Origin: a marine gamma proteobacterium HTCC2089
GTDB taxonomy: Bacteria; Pseudomonadota; Gammaproteobacteria; Pseudomonadales; Azotimanducaceae
DNA length: 42,416 nucleotides
Direction: 5' to 3'
Assembly: GCA_905182905.1 (NCBI GenBank)
Contig: CAJJDH010000016.1
Coordinates: 1-42,416 of the forward strand
Position numbers and translations under genes: made by a program. Of this stretch, positions 1 to 9,579 are shown piece after piece; positions within the stretch are counted from its first letter, which is position 1, and each line of letters begins with the position of its first letter. A model generated the notes under the pieces. The model was given only the letters and a program-made list of their open reading frames with translations, did no database searches and had not been told where the DNA came from.

Positions 1-4
1 AGAG

Positions 5-89
5 TGGTACCCAGAGAGAGACTCGAACTCTCACGCCGCAAGGCACTAGAACCTAAATCTAGCATGTCTACCAATTCCATCACCTGGGC
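5..89 (-). tRNA. tRNA-Leu (anticodon UAG)
   Basis: Read on the minus strand this is a complete class II tRNA of 85 nt. The acceptor stem GCCCAGG pairs with CTGGGT plus a G-U closing pair, followed by discriminator A and a genome-encoded CCA end. The anticodon stem CTAGA/TCTAG encloses the loop TTTAGGT, giving anticodon UAG for leucine CUA codons (with wobble to others). A variable arm and a T arm with GTTCGAGTC are present. It lies about 80 bases downstream of phoU on the same strand; no terminator is obvious between them, but a separate promoter is likely. Confidence 0.96.
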
Positions 90-170
90 ACTCAAGGCGC
101 GGATATTACGTGCCTTCTAATCCAGTAGCAACAAATTGCAGAAAATTTGCTGTTTTAATTTATCTGTCTT

Positions 171-851
171 TTAGTTTTCAAGGCTACTGGTGTGTCTAAC
201 ATCTTGGCCTTTGACTTGATAAATAACGTATTCACTGATGTTCTTGGCATGATCACCAATACGCTCTAAGGCACGAGATGCCCAGATCAGGCTAATGTAG
301 TCTTCAACGTTCTCAGGGTTAGTCTCCATTTGCTGAATGCAGTTGCGCACCAATTTCTTGTAAGCGGTGTCAATGTCGTGATCGTCCTCAATTACGCGCA
401 ACGCACTCTCAACATCAAGGCGTGCAAAAGCATCTAGGGCACGCTTGAGCATCTTAATCACGCCGCTATGTATGCCCTTAAAGCCGCTGTAATGGTCTGA
501 TAATATATCCGCATCTAGCAGGTCGATAGCCATCTTCGCAATGCGGTCAGCTTCATCGCCAATGCGCTCCAAATCAGTGATGACCTTCATAACGCTAACT
601 ACCGTGCGCAAATCACCAGCAGTAGGTTGGCGTTTAGCAATAATAGAAACGCACTGGTCGTCTAATTCCACCTCGAACTGATTCAGCCGCGATTCTACCT
701 CGCGCACCTGCTCGGCAAGTTCAACATCGTGATTTACCAGTGCAGTACACGCATCATTAACTTGAGTCTCTACCAGGCCACCCATTTCCATGAGAAGATC
801 TCTAATGGCTTGTAGATCATTATCGTACTGTTCTGATATGTGCTTATGCAT
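171..851 (-). CDS. phoU: Phosphate transport regulator PhoU
   Basis: A 226-residue cytoplasmic protein of the PhoU family, close to the usual 230-240. It shows the two three-helix PhoU repeats, each with the conserved acidic metal-binding pattern: ERIGDEADRIAK near residues 96-107 and ERIGDHAKNISEYV near 195-208. In known systems PhoU links the phosphate state of the Pst transporter to the sensor PhoR and lowers Pho signalling when phosphate is plentiful. It is the last gene of the pst operon, starting 5 bases after pstB stops, which is its classical position. The family assignment is secure; the exact interaction with this PhoR is inferred. Confidence 0.97.
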   Translation of the reverse strand: MHKHISEQYDNDLQAIRDLLMEMGGLVETQVNDACTALVNHDVELAEQVREVESRLNQFEVELDDQCVSIIAKRQPTAGDLRTVVSVMKVITDLERIGDEADRIAKMAIDLLDADILSDHYSGFKGIHSGVIKMLKRALDAFARLDVESALRVIEDDHDIDTAYKKLVRNCIQQMETNPENVEDYISLIWASRALERIGDHAKNISEYVIYQVKGQDVRHTSSLEN

Positions 852-856
852 TTTGG

Positions 857-1681
857 TTACCCGTATCGTCCTGTTATGTAATCCTCGGTCTGCTTGGACT
901 TAGGATTTCTAAAAATAGTATCTGTTTCGCCAAACTCAACCATTTCGCCAATATAAAGAAACGCCGTATAGTCAGAAACTCGAGCCGCTTGCTGCATATT
1001 GTGAGTAACAATTGCAATGGTATAGTCGTCTTTTAACTGATGAATCAATTCCTCAATTTTCAAAGTCGAAATTGGATCAAGGGCTGAGGCAGGTTCATCT
1101 AATAAGAGCACCGTGGGCTTAATTGCAATGGCTCGCGCGATCACCAAACGCTGCTGCTGTCCGCCTGACAAACCTAAGGCTGTATCTTTAAGGCGGTCCT
1201 TAACCTCATCCCATAACGCAGCGCTCTTAAGCGCCCACTCAACTCGCTCGTCTATAATGGCCTTAGACTTCTCACCTTGGATACGCAGTCCGTAAGCAAC
1301 GTTTTCGTAGATACTTTTGGGGAACGGGTTAGGGCGCTGAAAAACCATACCAATTTTACGCCGCAAATCTGCAACATCTACCCGAGTATCATGAATATCA
1401 TAGCCCTGGAAATTTATGCTGCCGGTGATTGTGACATCATCAATAAGGTCATTCATTCTGTTAAAGCAACGCAATAGGGTGGATTTACCGCATCCCGAAG
1501 GCCCAATGAATGCTGTTACCTTCTTAGTTGCAATGCCAAGATTGATGTCGATCAGGGCCTGCTTGTCACCGTAGTGTAGCGAGAGGTTATTCACCTCTAA
1601 GCTAGTTTCAAGACCAGTTTCTGGTGCGTTAGGCGCTGCTGACCCCAGCGTATCGGATTGAGACATTGATGATTCACTCAT
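857..1681 (-). CDS. pstB: Phosphate ABC transporter ATP-binding protein PstB
   Basis: A 274-residue ABC ATPase that powers high-affinity phosphate import through PstC/PstA. All catalytic motifs are intact: Walker [10 protein letters not shown] (about 60-68), Q-loop [12 protein letters not shown], signature LSGGQQQRL, Walker [14 protein letters not shown] and a switch histidine in VTHNMQQ. The N-terminus is about 25 residues longer than E. coli PstB; a second Met at residue 6 is a possible alternative start. It begins 3 bases after pstA and ends 5 bases before phoU, so translation is probably coupled. It acts on the cytoplasmic face of the inner membrane. Confidence 0.98.
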   Translation of the reverse strand: MSESSMSQSDTLGSAAPNAPETGLETSLEVNNLSLHYGDKQALIDINLGIATKKVTAFIGPSGCGKSTLLRCFNRMNDLIDDVTITGSINFQGYDIHDTRVDVADLRRKIGMVFQRPNPFPKSIYENVAYGLRIQGEKSKAIIDERVEWALKSAALWDEVKDRLKDTALGLSGGQQQRLVIARAIAIKPTVLLLDEPASALDPISTLKIEELIHQLKDDYTIAIVTHNMQQAARVSDYTAFLYIGEMVEFGETDTIFRNPKSKQTEDYITGRYG

Positions 1682-1684
1682 AAG

Positions 1685-3373
1685 TTAACTTTCCACACCA
1701 CGGTAAAGGCGTTCCAGCCGTCCCCGCAGAGTAATAGCGGTTAAATTCAGCCCCACAATCAGTGTGACCAGTAAAAGGGCAGTGGCATAGACCAACGGTC
1801 TTGCCGCCTCGACATTGGGACTTTGAAAGCCAACGTCATAAATATGGAACCCTAGGTGCATAAATTTTCTGTCTAGGTGCAGGTACGGAAAACTACCGTC
1901 AACCGGCAGGGTTGGCGCAAGTTTCACCACGCCGACTAACATCAAAGGTGCCACCTCACCCGCAGCTCTGGCTACGGCGAGAATCACGCCGGTTAAAATC
2001 GCCGGGCTTGCCATAGGTAGGATCACTTTAAATAGTGTCTCTGCCTGAGTAGCACCAAGGGCCATACTGCCTTCGCGTACTGAGCGTGGAATACGTGTGA
2101 GGCCTTCTTCTGTTGAAACGATCACCACTGGAACCGTCAATAAGGCCAAGGTTAACGACGCCCAAACAAGCCCTGGTGTACCAAAGGTAGGTGCAGGCAG
2201 CGACTCGGGAAAGAATAGCTGATCTAGATTGCCGCCTAAAAAGTAAACAAAAAATCCGAGCCCGAATACGCCGTAAACAATAGACGGCACACCGGCTAGG
2301 TTATTTACAGCGATACGGATAATACGCACCATGACACCTTGTTTTGCATATTCACGCAGGTAAACCGCAGCAATAACACCAAAGGGAGTGACAATTAGGG
2401 ACATTAACAAAACCATTAATACGGTGCCAAAAATAGCCGGAAATACACCGCCCTCAGTATTCGCTTCCCGGGGATCTTCAGACAAAAATCGCCAAAGGTT
2501 ACTGAAGTATTGTGCGGTTTTTTGCCACCCGTTCATTGCGTTGGGCTGCCAAGCGTGAAGGATGTCTGCTACCCGAACATGAATATCTATATTGTCGGCT
2601 GTGGTGATAACTAGTTCGTCTTGATCTAATTCACGATACAGAGCGCGTAAATTTTTCTCGTTAACAGAGTATTCTGCCGATAATTCTGATTGCTCCTCGC
2701 TTATCTCTCGCAGCCGTTCAACATCATCACTCTCTTTAAGCAATAACCCACGCTGCTCCAAACGCAACCGCTCTAACCGATTATTTATGTTATTTAATAC
2801 TCCGCTCTCTAAATCACTGATTTGATCGCGAACAATGTTGGCCTGAGCAATACTTTGGTTTAATGCGCTCACTAAGTTAGCGCCGCTAACAGGCGCAGTA
2901 GGGGCTTCCCCAAGAATCAGTTTTGTTGGCACGCCATAGGCATTGCCCCACTCAATACGCTCAAGCACCATGACATTATCGGGTGTCGATCGCTGGCTTA
3001 TTTGATCTACGAAAATCCATCTAAAGTCAGGGGCACTGATCTTTCGGTTGCCGGTTTTGACTAACCAACGGTCCATAATTTCTGCATTAGGCTGAACCCA
3101 CGTTGGGTTACCACCGGACTCAAGAAATTGTTCAACCGACACTTGGTCTAACTCGACAAACTCACCGTAGACATGCTGCACCTGAGCCGACTCATTTTTA
3201 TAGGTGATTAAGTCCACATCAGTTGGCCAGAAATGCGCCAGTCCCTTGACAGCAATCAGCAACAAAACGCCAATTACGGCGGAAATACTCAGGCCAACTG
3301 CGGCGGCATTCATCCAAATCCAAGGCTCACCAGAAGCAAACCAATTACGGAAAAAAGAGTTAGATTTAGTCAT
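1685..3373 (-). CDS. pstA: Phosphate ABC transporter permease PstA, extended form
   Basis: A 562-residue inner-membrane permease, almost twice the classical PstA (about 300). One N-terminal transmembrane helix (about 18-46) is followed by an extracytoplasmic region of around 270 residues containing a charged, coiled-coil-like stretch (about 165-255, rich in Leu, Glu, Arg and Gln). The usual permease core follows from about residue 310, with the EAA-type coupling loop GSMALGATQAETLFKVILP that docks PstB. It abuts pstC with no spacer and precedes pstB by 3 bases. Transport function is well supported by motif and context; the role of the insert is unknown. Confidence 0.95.
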   Translation of the reverse strand: MTKSNSFFRNWFASGEPWIWMNAAAVGLSISAVIGVLLLIAVKGLAHFWPTDVDLITYKNESAQVQHVYGEFVELDQVSVEQFLESGGNPTWVQPNAEIMDRWLVKTGNRKISAPDFRWIFVDQISQRSTPDNVMVLERIEWGNAYGVPTKLILGEAPTAPVSGANLVSALNQSIAQANIVRDQISDLESGVLNNINNRLERLRLEQRGLLLKESDDVERLREISEEQSELSAEYSVNEKNLRALYRELDQDELVITTADNIDIHVRVADILHAWQPNAMNGWQKTAQYFSNLWRFLSEDPREANTEGGVFPAIFGTVLMVLLMSLIVTPFGVIAAVYLREYAKQGVMVRIIRIAVNNLAGVPSIVYGVFGLGFFVYFLGGNLDQLFFPESLPAPTFGTPGLVWASLTLALLTVPVVIVSTEEGLTRIPRSVREGSMALGATQAETLFKVILPMASPAILTGVILAVARAAGEVAPLMLVGVVKLAPTLPVDGSFPYLHLDRKFMHLGFHIYDVGFQSPNVEAARPLVYATALLLVTLIVGLNLTAITLRGRLERLYRGVES

Positions 3374-5560
3374 TTAGAGACTTCCATAGCGCGCACGCAG
3401 CCGTTGGCGCACAACTTCTGCAACGGTGTTGAGTACAAATGTGAACATAAATAGAACCAGTGCTGCCAAAAACAGAATGCGATAGTGGCTGCTGTCTACT
3501 TCGGCCTCAGGTAATTCAACGGCAATATTCGCGGCAAAAGTACGCATACCCTCAAAGATATTCAAATCCATGAGTGGGGTGTTGCCGGTGGCCATGAGTA
3601 CAATCATAGTTTCACCCACAGCCCGTCCCATACCGATCATTACCGCTGAGAAAATACCAGGGCTAGCTGTCAGTAAAACCACTTTGACTAATGTCTGCCA
3701 TGGCGTGGCACCCAGAGCAAGAGATCCGCGGACCAAATGTGTAGGCACCCCATAAACCGCATCTTCCGCAATAGAGAAGATGGTTGGAATAACGGCTAAA
3801 CCCATAACAATACCAACTACCAATGCATTGCGCTGGTCATAGCTAAGCCCCAGTACATCTCTAAACCATGCACGGCTGTCGCCACCAAAAAATTGTTCCT
3901 CAAAGAAAGGCCCTGCGTCAAAGGCAAGATAAATGGTGATGACAATAAGTGGCGTAACAATGAGGCCGTACCAGCCTGCAAATCGCGCTGTTATTTTCTC
4001 GGGAAATTTTGACCATAACAATGCAAACAAAAACAAGCCGGCTGGCAGCACAAAGAAAATACTCAGAACACTAGAGAGTTTTTCTTCAATGATCGGCGCT
4101 AACCACAACCCCCCAATAAAACCAAGTATGACCGTAGGCAGTGCCGCCATAATTTCAATACTAGGCTTAACCCACGCACGCATTGCGGGAGCCATAAAAT
4201 AGGCTGTATATATGGCGCCCATAATGGCAATGGGCACAGCAAAAATCAGCGCATAGAACGCAGCTTTCAGCGTGCCAAAGGCCAGAGGAGTTAGAGAAAA
4301 TTTCGGTTCAAAGTCATTGTCTGCAGAAGAGGACTGCCAGCTATATAGGGGTTTTTCGTAGCCCTCGTACCAAACCTTACCCCATAAACTACTAAACGAT
4401 ATCTCTGGGTGTTCGTTTTCTAAATGGAACGTTTGCATCAATGAGGAAGTTTGCGCAGATACCAAAAGGTTGGATCTAGGCGATATAGCAATCACTGCGT
4501 CTGGGCTCACTCCCGCTGCAAATTCTGCCAATACACGTCCTGAAGTAGGGTAGAGGAGTGTAATGTCCCCCTGACCATCTACAGCCATAAAACCTTTACG
4601 CCTAGGCTCGGTAATCATACGGACACTGGGGCGCTCGACTTCAAACTGGCGCATTGGCTCTAACTGAGTGCCTGCTTTGCTGACAAAAATACCCCACTGG
4701 GTAATAACACCAGATGTATCCGCAACGACTAATGAATAACGCCCAAGGAGAGCAGTAACCGCGGTGACTTCATTACCACCCATGGCTAAAGAGCCCTGGT
4801 AAAGACGAGCTATTTGGTTTTTCGGTTTGATGCCAATGACATCTAGCTCACCGGATGCGTCAACTGCATAAAGCCATTGATTTCTAGGGCCAAGGAACAG
4901 TGATGTTACGTCCACTACCGACTCTACCGAAACCTCAAATGCTTTCGGCAACGGGTAGCCATTTTCAATATTCTTGAAGTAGCGCAGGTTAACTGTAGAA
5001 CCGCTATTACTGGCAATGACTAATTCGTCGTCTAACCATTGAGCGTCAAATGTCTCAATTTCACCCATATTTTGGGGTGTTTTAGAAAATGGGAATTCCA
5101 GTTTAGGAGTGAGTCGCCGCGTGCCATTGTCGAAGTCGACAATATATTGTGTGCTGACAAAGAGGAGACGGTTTTGTTCATCGAGAAGGGCGTAGGTGTC
5201 TACAGTAGGATAGACGCGCTGAGCACTCTTAACGTTGATCCCTAAACTGTAGGCCGCAATAGCTTGACCAGACTCAGCGGAATAAAACTCCAATATGCCT
5301 TTCGAGCTAATTCTTAAAATGGCCTCGCCATTTTCACTGACGTCTACCAACAGTGGTTGCCTCTCAACCACTGCGAATTCAAGGTCGCTATCTATGCTTG
5401 CTGGCAACAAAATTGGCGCAACAACCCATAGTAGGTAAGCAAATATCGTAGTTATGGCAACGATTACTGCGGCTCCGCCCAGACCTACTACCCACTGCGT
5501 TGCCTTGTTGGACCAGAAGCGTTTACGCGACAACCGGCCCGTCTGAACTAAATCATCCAT
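3374..5560 (-). CDS. pstC: Phosphate ABC transporter permease PstC, extended form with large periplasmic domain
   Basis: A 728-residue permease subunit; classical PstC has about 320. After one N-terminal membrane helix (about 24-52) comes a soluble region of roughly 340 residues with recurring short hydrophobic strands and Gly/Asp turns, resembling a beta-propeller and expected to be periplasmic. The C-terminal 300 residues are the permease core, with several membrane helices and the EAA loop RGSLALGATPWQTLVKVVL plus the GRAVGETM motif typical of PstC. It follows pstS by 38 bases and abuts pstA. The permease assignment is firm; the propeller reading is an inference from sequence pattern. Confidence 0.94.
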   Translation of the reverse strand: MDDLVQTGRLSRKRFWSNKATQWVVGLGGAAVIVAITTIFAYLLWVVAPILLPASIDSDLEFAVVERQPLLVDVSENGEAILRISSKGILEFYSAESGQAIAAYSLGINVKSAQRVYPTVDTYALLDEQNRLLFVSTQYIVDFDNGTRRLTPKLEFPFSKTPQNMGEIETFDAQWLDDELVIASNSGSTVNLRYFKNIENGYPLPKAFEVSVESVVDVTSLFLGPRNQWLYAVDASGELDVIGIKPKNQIARLYQGSLAMGGNEVTAVTALLGRYSLVVADTSGVITQWGIFVSKAGTQLEPMRQFEVERPSVRMITEPRRKGFMAVDGQGDITLLYPTSGRVLAEFAAGVSPDAVIAISPRSNLLVSAQTSSLMQTFHLENEHPEISFSSLWGKVWYEGYEKPLYSWQSSSADNDFEPKFSLTPLAFGTLKAAFYALIFAVPIAIMGAIYTAYFMAPAMRAWVKPSIEIMAALPTVILGFIGGLWLAPIIEEKLSSVLSIFFVLPAGLFLFALLWSKFPEKITARFAGWYGLIVTPLIVITIYLAFDAGPFFEEQFFGGDSRAWFRDVLGLSYDQRNALVVGIVMGLAVIPTIFSIAEDAVYGVPTHLVRGSLALGATPWQTLVKVVLLTASPGIFSAVMIGMGRAVGETMIVLMATGNTPLMDLNIFEGMRTFAANIAVELPEAEVDSSHYRILFLAALVLFMFTFVLNTVAEVVRQRLRARYGSL

Positions 5561-5598
5561 AGATTTTGCTTACCTATCTAAAAACAAATACCGCGTAC

Positions 5599-6681
5599 TT
5601 ATAGCAGCTTGAGCAATTCTCTTTCTGCCACTTCCGCGGAAACAGGAATATACCCGTCTTTTTGCACAATAGCCTGTCCTTCTTTAGACAGCACAAGAGT
5701 AAGGAACTCTTTTTCAATTGGAGAAAGAGGCTGCCCTGGCTTTTTATTTACATATACATATAGGTATCTGGACAATGGGTAGGCACCTGAACCCGCGTTA
5801 GCCTTCGTTGCTGGAACGGCTTCGCCACCGTCATCTGCAATTGCTAGGGCTTTAACTCCAGATGTAATATAGCCAATGCCGGAGTAGCCGATGCCATTTA
5901 GTGAGGAAGCTACCGCTTGCACTACCGAAGCCGACCCTGGCTGCTCATTAACACTGTTTTTGAAGTCCCCAGAGCACAGTGCAATCTTTTTAAAATATCC
6001 ATAGGTGCCAGAAACTGAATTGCGTCCGTACACTTGAATTGGCCGATCATCCCAGCTGCCCTCTAAACCAAGATCACCCCAACTATCAAGGCTGTCGTTA
6101 CCGCCGCAGCGACGGGTTGTAGAAAACACGGCATCCACTTGTTCAATAGACAAGCCGTCCAAGGGGCTATCTTTGTGGACATAAACAGCCAATGCATCAA
6201 TGGCAACGCGAATTGCTGTAGGCTTATAGCCGTGGCGCGTTTCGAAGGCTTCAATTTCTTTATCCTTCATTGCTCGACTCATTGGCCCGAAATTAGCTGT
6301 ACCTTCCGTAAGAGCAGGGGGGGCGGTAGATGAACCGGCTGCTTGAACTTGGATATTGACACTTGGGTAATTACGCTTGAACCCTTCTGTCCAAAGAGTC
6401 ATTAGGTTAGCCAGTGTATCCGAACCAATGCTAGAGAGGTTACCGGAGATTCCTGTCACTTGTTGGTAATCTTGTAGTTCTTGCGCGACCGCCCTAGATG
6501 GTTCCGCGGCTTTTTCTTCAACGTCAACGGTTTGCACGTCAACGGCAGTCATAGCAACAGGTGCTTGAGCTGCGGATGGCTGTTTTTTTGCAGGCGCTTC
6601 AGGGCTACCGCAACCGAATACGATCAGGCTAAGGGTCAAGATCCCTAACGAACGCATGTTTTTAGAAAATATCGATTTCAT
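5599..6681 (-). CDS. pstS: Phosphate-binding lipoprotein PstS
   Basis: A 360-residue solute-binding protein that delivers phosphate to PstCA. It begins with a lipoprotein signal peptide ending in the lipobox VFGC (Cys24), so it is probably anchored in the inner membrane rather than free in the periplasm. An Ala/Pro/Val-rich linker precedes the binding domain. Phosphate-binding motifs are visible: [22 protein letters not shown] and [11 protein letters not shown]. Two extra cysteines (in TTRRCGGN and IALCSGDF) could form a disulfide. It follows phoR by 48 bases and has a good ribosome binding site (AAGGA) before ATG. This order, phoR then pstS, differs from phoBR operons. Confidence 0.96.
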   Translation of the reverse strand: MKSIFSKNMRSLGILTLSLIVFGCGSPEAPAKKQPSAAQAPVAMTAVDVQTVDVEEKAAEPSRAVAQELQDYQQVTGISGNLSSIGSDTLANLMTLWTEGFKRNYPSVNIQVQAAGSSTAPPALTEGTANFGPMSRAMKDKEIEAFETRHGYKPTAIRVAIDALAVYVHKDSPLDGLSIEQVDAVFSTTRRCGGNDSLDSWGDLGLEGSWDDRPIQVYGRNSVSGTYGYFKKIALCSGDFKNSVNEQPGSASVVQAVASSLNGIGYSGIGYITSGVKALAIADDGGEAVPATKANAGSGAYPLSRYLYVYVNKKPGQPLSPIEKEFLTLVLSKEGQAIVQKDGYIPVSAEVAERELLKLL

Positions 6682-6729
6682 AACTTTTCCTTTTAAATGC
6701 TTTTTGAACTTATTAGTGATTACGCGACT

Positions 6730-8013
6730 TCACCTAATGCTTGTTGTTTCTGCAAAATGTTTAAAGTCACAATAAAATTTACTACCCCGATTCATTTTGC
6801 TACTGATTTGCAATGTCGAATCGTGGCGACGAAGAATATGTTTTACGATGGCAAGGCCAAGGCCCGTACCACCCCTGGACCGAGAGCCAGACATATCTAC
6901 GCGATAGAATCGCTCGGTTAATCTGTGTAAGTGCTCCTCCGCTATACCGTAGCCGTTATCTGTTACTTGCAGGCGAGCTCCGCCGCTAATATCTCGCCAA
7001 GAAATCTCTATCGGCTTACCTGCTGGGCTGTACCTGATCGCATTCGTGAGTAAGTTGACGCACACCGAGTGCATCTCCTTGTGTGTACCCAGAATGGTCA
7101 TAGAAGATTCACAACTTATCGTTATTTGATTTTCGCTTGTCTGTAGACCTTGAACTTCCAAATAGGCGTTTTGCATCATGGACGATACGTCAATGGGTAC
7201 GTCCACACCCGTTGGAGCACTGGACTCAAGCTGAGTAAGCAGCAGCAGATCATCAACTAGAGATTGCATGCGCCGCATTGGCGAATCTAATTTTTCGATC
7301 AAAGACAGCCGCAAGTCTTCAGGTTGCTCCTTATCAATCATGGTTTCTAAGTATCCATTTACGACAGTAAGTGGCGTACGTAGCTCATGAGACACGTTAG
7401 CGACAAAATTCTGACGCATGGTAAGCAGTCTATTTAGTGCGGTTATATCGCGAACCAAAATAACCTTTCTCTCAGTTCCTACATCGAATCTTCTGGCCTC
7501 CAAAATCTGTTCCTGATCAAAGGGCGAGGTAAACTCCAGCGGATCTATGAAACGCGGTGCATTCATGAACGCGACAAAGTCCGGATTTCTCACGATGGTA
7601 GAAATGCCTAACCCAATGTCTCGGTCGTTGAACCGTAAAAGTTTTTTCGCAGCATTGTTCAGGTTGTCTATCTCACCAGATGACCCAAGAATGATTACAG
7701 CATCTGGAATCACTTCTGCGAGCTCGTATATTTGCCGTAACCTTGAGGTAATACCTTTGGTTCTCTCGCGCTCCCTTTGAATAAGTCGGTAGGGCTCATA
7801 GGCCAGCCTAAACCATCCTTCAAGACCATTTTTAGGCGGCGTTAATGGACGCCGTGTCCATTTTTCTACCTTTTTAAACTCTCTATTTTGCAGTGCAATC
7901 CAAATCAATGCGGCTAGAAATAAGCTCCACCCTAGGTATCCAGACGCAGCGCCTAGCACTGCGGCGGCAACCAACAAACTTATAAAAATTGCTTTAGATT
8001 GTGGATGGTTCAT
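6730..8013 (-). CDS. phoR: Phosphate regulon sensor histidine kinase PhoR
   Basis: A 427-residue inner-membrane sensor kinase, the normal PhoR length. Two closely spaced N-terminal membrane helices (about 8-42) with almost no periplasmic loop are followed by a linker, a PAS domain (about 88-190), the HisKA box VANVSHELRTPLT with the phosphorylated histidine, and a HATPase domain with N box NLLTNAIRYSP and G boxes DNGYGIAEEH and GGTGLGLAIVKHIL. It phosphorylates PhoB under phosphate limitation in the known pathway. Here it heads the pstSCAB-phoU operon, while its usual partner phoB is not adjacent. A Pho-box-like repeat lies about 64-81 bases before its start. Confidence 0.95.
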   Translation of the reverse strand: MNHPQSKAIFISLLVAAAVLGAASGYLGWSLFLAALIWIALQNREFKKVEKWTRRPLTPPKNGLEGWFRLAYEPYRLIQRERERTKGITSRLRQIYELAEVIPDAVIILGSSGEIDNLNNAAKKLLRFNDRDIGLGISTIVRNPDFVAFMNAPRFIDPLEFTSPFDQEQILEARRFDVGTERKVILVRDITALNRLLTMRQNFVANVSHELRTPLTVVNGYLETMIDKEQPEDLRLSLIEKLDSPMRRMQSLVDDLLLLTQLESSAPTGVDVPIDVSSMMQNAYLEVQGLQTSENQITISCESSMTILGTHKEMHSVCVNLLTNAIRYSPAGKPIEISWRDISGGARLQVTDNGYGIAEEHLHRLTERFYRVDMSGSRSRGGTGLGLAIVKHILRRHDSTLQISSKMNRGSKFYCDFKHFAETTSIR

Positions 8014-8076
8014 AGAGCTAGCATTACCTAGAGTTCATTCGCCGTATTTGCAAGACAGAGAGCCTGCCCCTTAAAT

Positions 8077-8094
8077 ATGACAGTTTGATGAAAC
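8077..8094 (-). promoter_or_regulatory. Candidate Pho box upstream of phoR-pst operon
   Basis: On the minus strand this reads GTTTCAT CAAA CTGTCAT, two 7-mers separated by 4 bases. The PhoB consensus is two CTGTCAT-like 7-mers in the same 7-4-7 arrangement; the second half is a perfect match and the first differs at two positions. It lies in the 129-base gap before phoR in the correct orientation, so it may control phoR together with pstSCAB-phoU. Binding by PhoB is inferred. Confidence 0.6.
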
Positions 8095-8142
8095 TTTATC
8101 GCGAAAAAGATGAGTGATTTTGGCACGAGTAGTGATCTAACT

Positions 8143-9342
8143 TTAGTGCTTGAAGCTAATATCGAGCATTAGGCGTTTAAACGATTCCTCAGTTCCGAAA
8201 TCTACATTACGGTCATTAAGGAACAATGTGCCACTCAGCTTAATTTTTTTACTCAGCGCATAGCCTGTTTGCAAAATATGTCCTTCGCCATCTGTGCCGC
8301 CGCCGATGAAATCAGAGTCAGCAAATGCTGCAAAAACTGCATCCGCTTCAAGATCTCTATACTCCCAACCAAAGCTCCATTTGTTTGCTTTGAGCTTGGC
8401 GCCAAGGGTGTAACCGGTGTCGAAATCATCTGCATCTAGATTTTGCACGTAATCTGCGAAGAGTGTGACCTTACCAAGATCTGATGGAATACCGATTTCA
8501 GCAAAACCTTCGATACTTTGAAAACCATTAAGATAGCCACCGTTGGCGTCTAAGCGGTTGTTGTTAGCAGCGTTACCGAACAATGAATCAGCACCCTCAC
8601 TCGCTGTAATATTGTAATAACCTAGACCAAACAAGACACTTACATTGTTCGCGAGTTTGAAAGATGAACCGGCTTGACCGCCAAGTAAAATTAGGTCTGA
8701 GTCGCCTCTGTTTTCGTCTATCCATGAGCCAAGGCCGGTAGCGAAAAGGCTGCCTTTCTTATAGCTCACGTTTATACCCTCAGGTCTAAGATCACCGTCC
8801 CAAAGAAGGCCAGTACCGCCAACTCTTTTTAGCGGGTTTTTAAATTTGCCAGCCTGGACTGAAACATCTGAATTGGGGACATTCCAGTTAACGTAGGCGA
8901 GGTCAAGGTTGATTGACTTAGTGGAAGAGACACTTCCCAAGGTCTGGTTGGTTGACGTCGGGTCGCTGCTGCCGCTCGCCAAACCAAAACCAACGGATAT
9001 GTCTTGGCTAACCGGCGCTACCATGGCAACGCGGCTACGCACGCGGCTTCTATGCCTGTCTGGGCGCCCATCAATATCAAAAGACTCTTGTCTAAAACGA
9101 AAATCACCTTTGATCTTCAAGCCTTCCAACGCCTTCTTGGGAGTGGTTGTCTTTGCGGAAGCAACCGGAGCCGAAGAAATGATGGTTTGTGTTTTTTCCT
9201 TCTCAAACGCATCTAATCGTGCAGCTAGTTCCATCAGCTGGGCTTGCAATGCTTCAATAGTTGCCTCTTGAGTTGCATCGGCTTGAGCATAACTGGCTAC
9301 AGACCCCATAAACATTGACGCTACGATTATGCCTAATCTCAT
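8143..9342 (-). CDS. Putative outer-membrane porin (Porin_5-like), probably phosphate-starvation induced
   Basis: A 399-residue exported protein. A signal peptide (about 1-21, ending near SYAQA) precedes a short heptad-rich coiled coil (about 24-50), then a long series of alternating strands with aromatic and glycine residues typical of a 16- to 18-strand barrel. Phrases such as KFKNPLKR and LRPEGINVSY resemble the 'putative porin' family. It lies directly upstream of phoR on the same strand and has its own Pho-box-like site, so it is likely a counterpart of phosphate porins such as PhoE or OprP. Substrate specificity cannot be read from the sequence. The terminal residue is His rather than the usual Phe. 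Confidence 0.8.
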   Translation of the reverse strand: MRLGIIVASMFMGSVASYAQADATQEATIEALQAQLMELAARLDAFEKEKTQTIISSAPVASAKTTTPKKALEGLKIKGDFRFRQESFDIDGRPDRHRSRVRSRVAMVAPVSQDISVGFGLASGSSDPTSTNQTLGSVSSTKSINLDLAYVNWNVPNSDVSVQAGKFKNPLKRVGGTGLLWDGDLRPEGINVSYKKGSLFATGLGSWIDENRGDSDLILLGGQAGSSFKLANNVSVLFGLGYYNITASEGADSLFGNAANNNRLDANGGYLNGFQSIEGFAEIGIPSDLGKVTLFADYVQNLDADDFDTGYTLGAKLKANKWSFGWEYRDLEADAVFAAFADSDFIGGGTDGEGHILQTGYALSKKIKLSGTLFLNDRNVDFGTEESFKRLMLDISFKH

Positions 9343-9388
9343 ATCTAGTCCCTAATCAAATAATGTTCAAAGATAATGGCGACTGAAT

Positions 9389-9406
9389 GTTACAAATATG
9401 TGACAA
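9389..9406 (-). promoter_or_regulatory. Candidate Pho box upstream of the porin
   Basis: On the minus strand this reads TTGTCAC ATAT TTGTAAC, a 7-4-7 direct repeat that fits the Pho box consensus (CTGTCAT, AT-rich spacer, CTGTCAT) with a good AT spacer. It ends about 47 bases before the porin ATG, a position able to activate a promoter just downstream. Role inferred from spacing, consensus and neighbouring pst genes. Confidence 0.62.
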
Positions 9407-9497
9407 AGTTACAGGGAAGTGGCTATTTAGGTCGTTTGCGGCCACGCAAGAGAATTTTTTTGCAAGCTTCAGTAGAACTCAGAAAAATTGGCCTGTT

Positions 9498-9541
9498 AAA
9501 ACAACAAAAGGCCGAGGAGGGCAGTATGCCTCTTCGACCTT
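9498..9541 (-). terminator. Rho-independent terminator after the SDR gene
   Basis: On the minus strand, AAGGTCGAAGAGG and CCTCCTCGGCCTT form a 13-position stem (one A-C mismatch, one G-U) with an 8-base loop, followed by TTTTGTTGTTTT. It starts 39 bases after the SDR stop codon and separates that operon from the porin promoter. Confidence 0.8.
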
Positions 9542-9579
9542 GTGCTGATCCGCCGAGCCTTACCGCTGGACTTGAAGCT

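Noticed and set aside
9407-9413. Third CTGTAAC element next to the porin Pho box
   Set aside because: On the minus strand it starts 8 rather than 11 bases before the next half-site, so it is out of phase with the 7-4-7 array.
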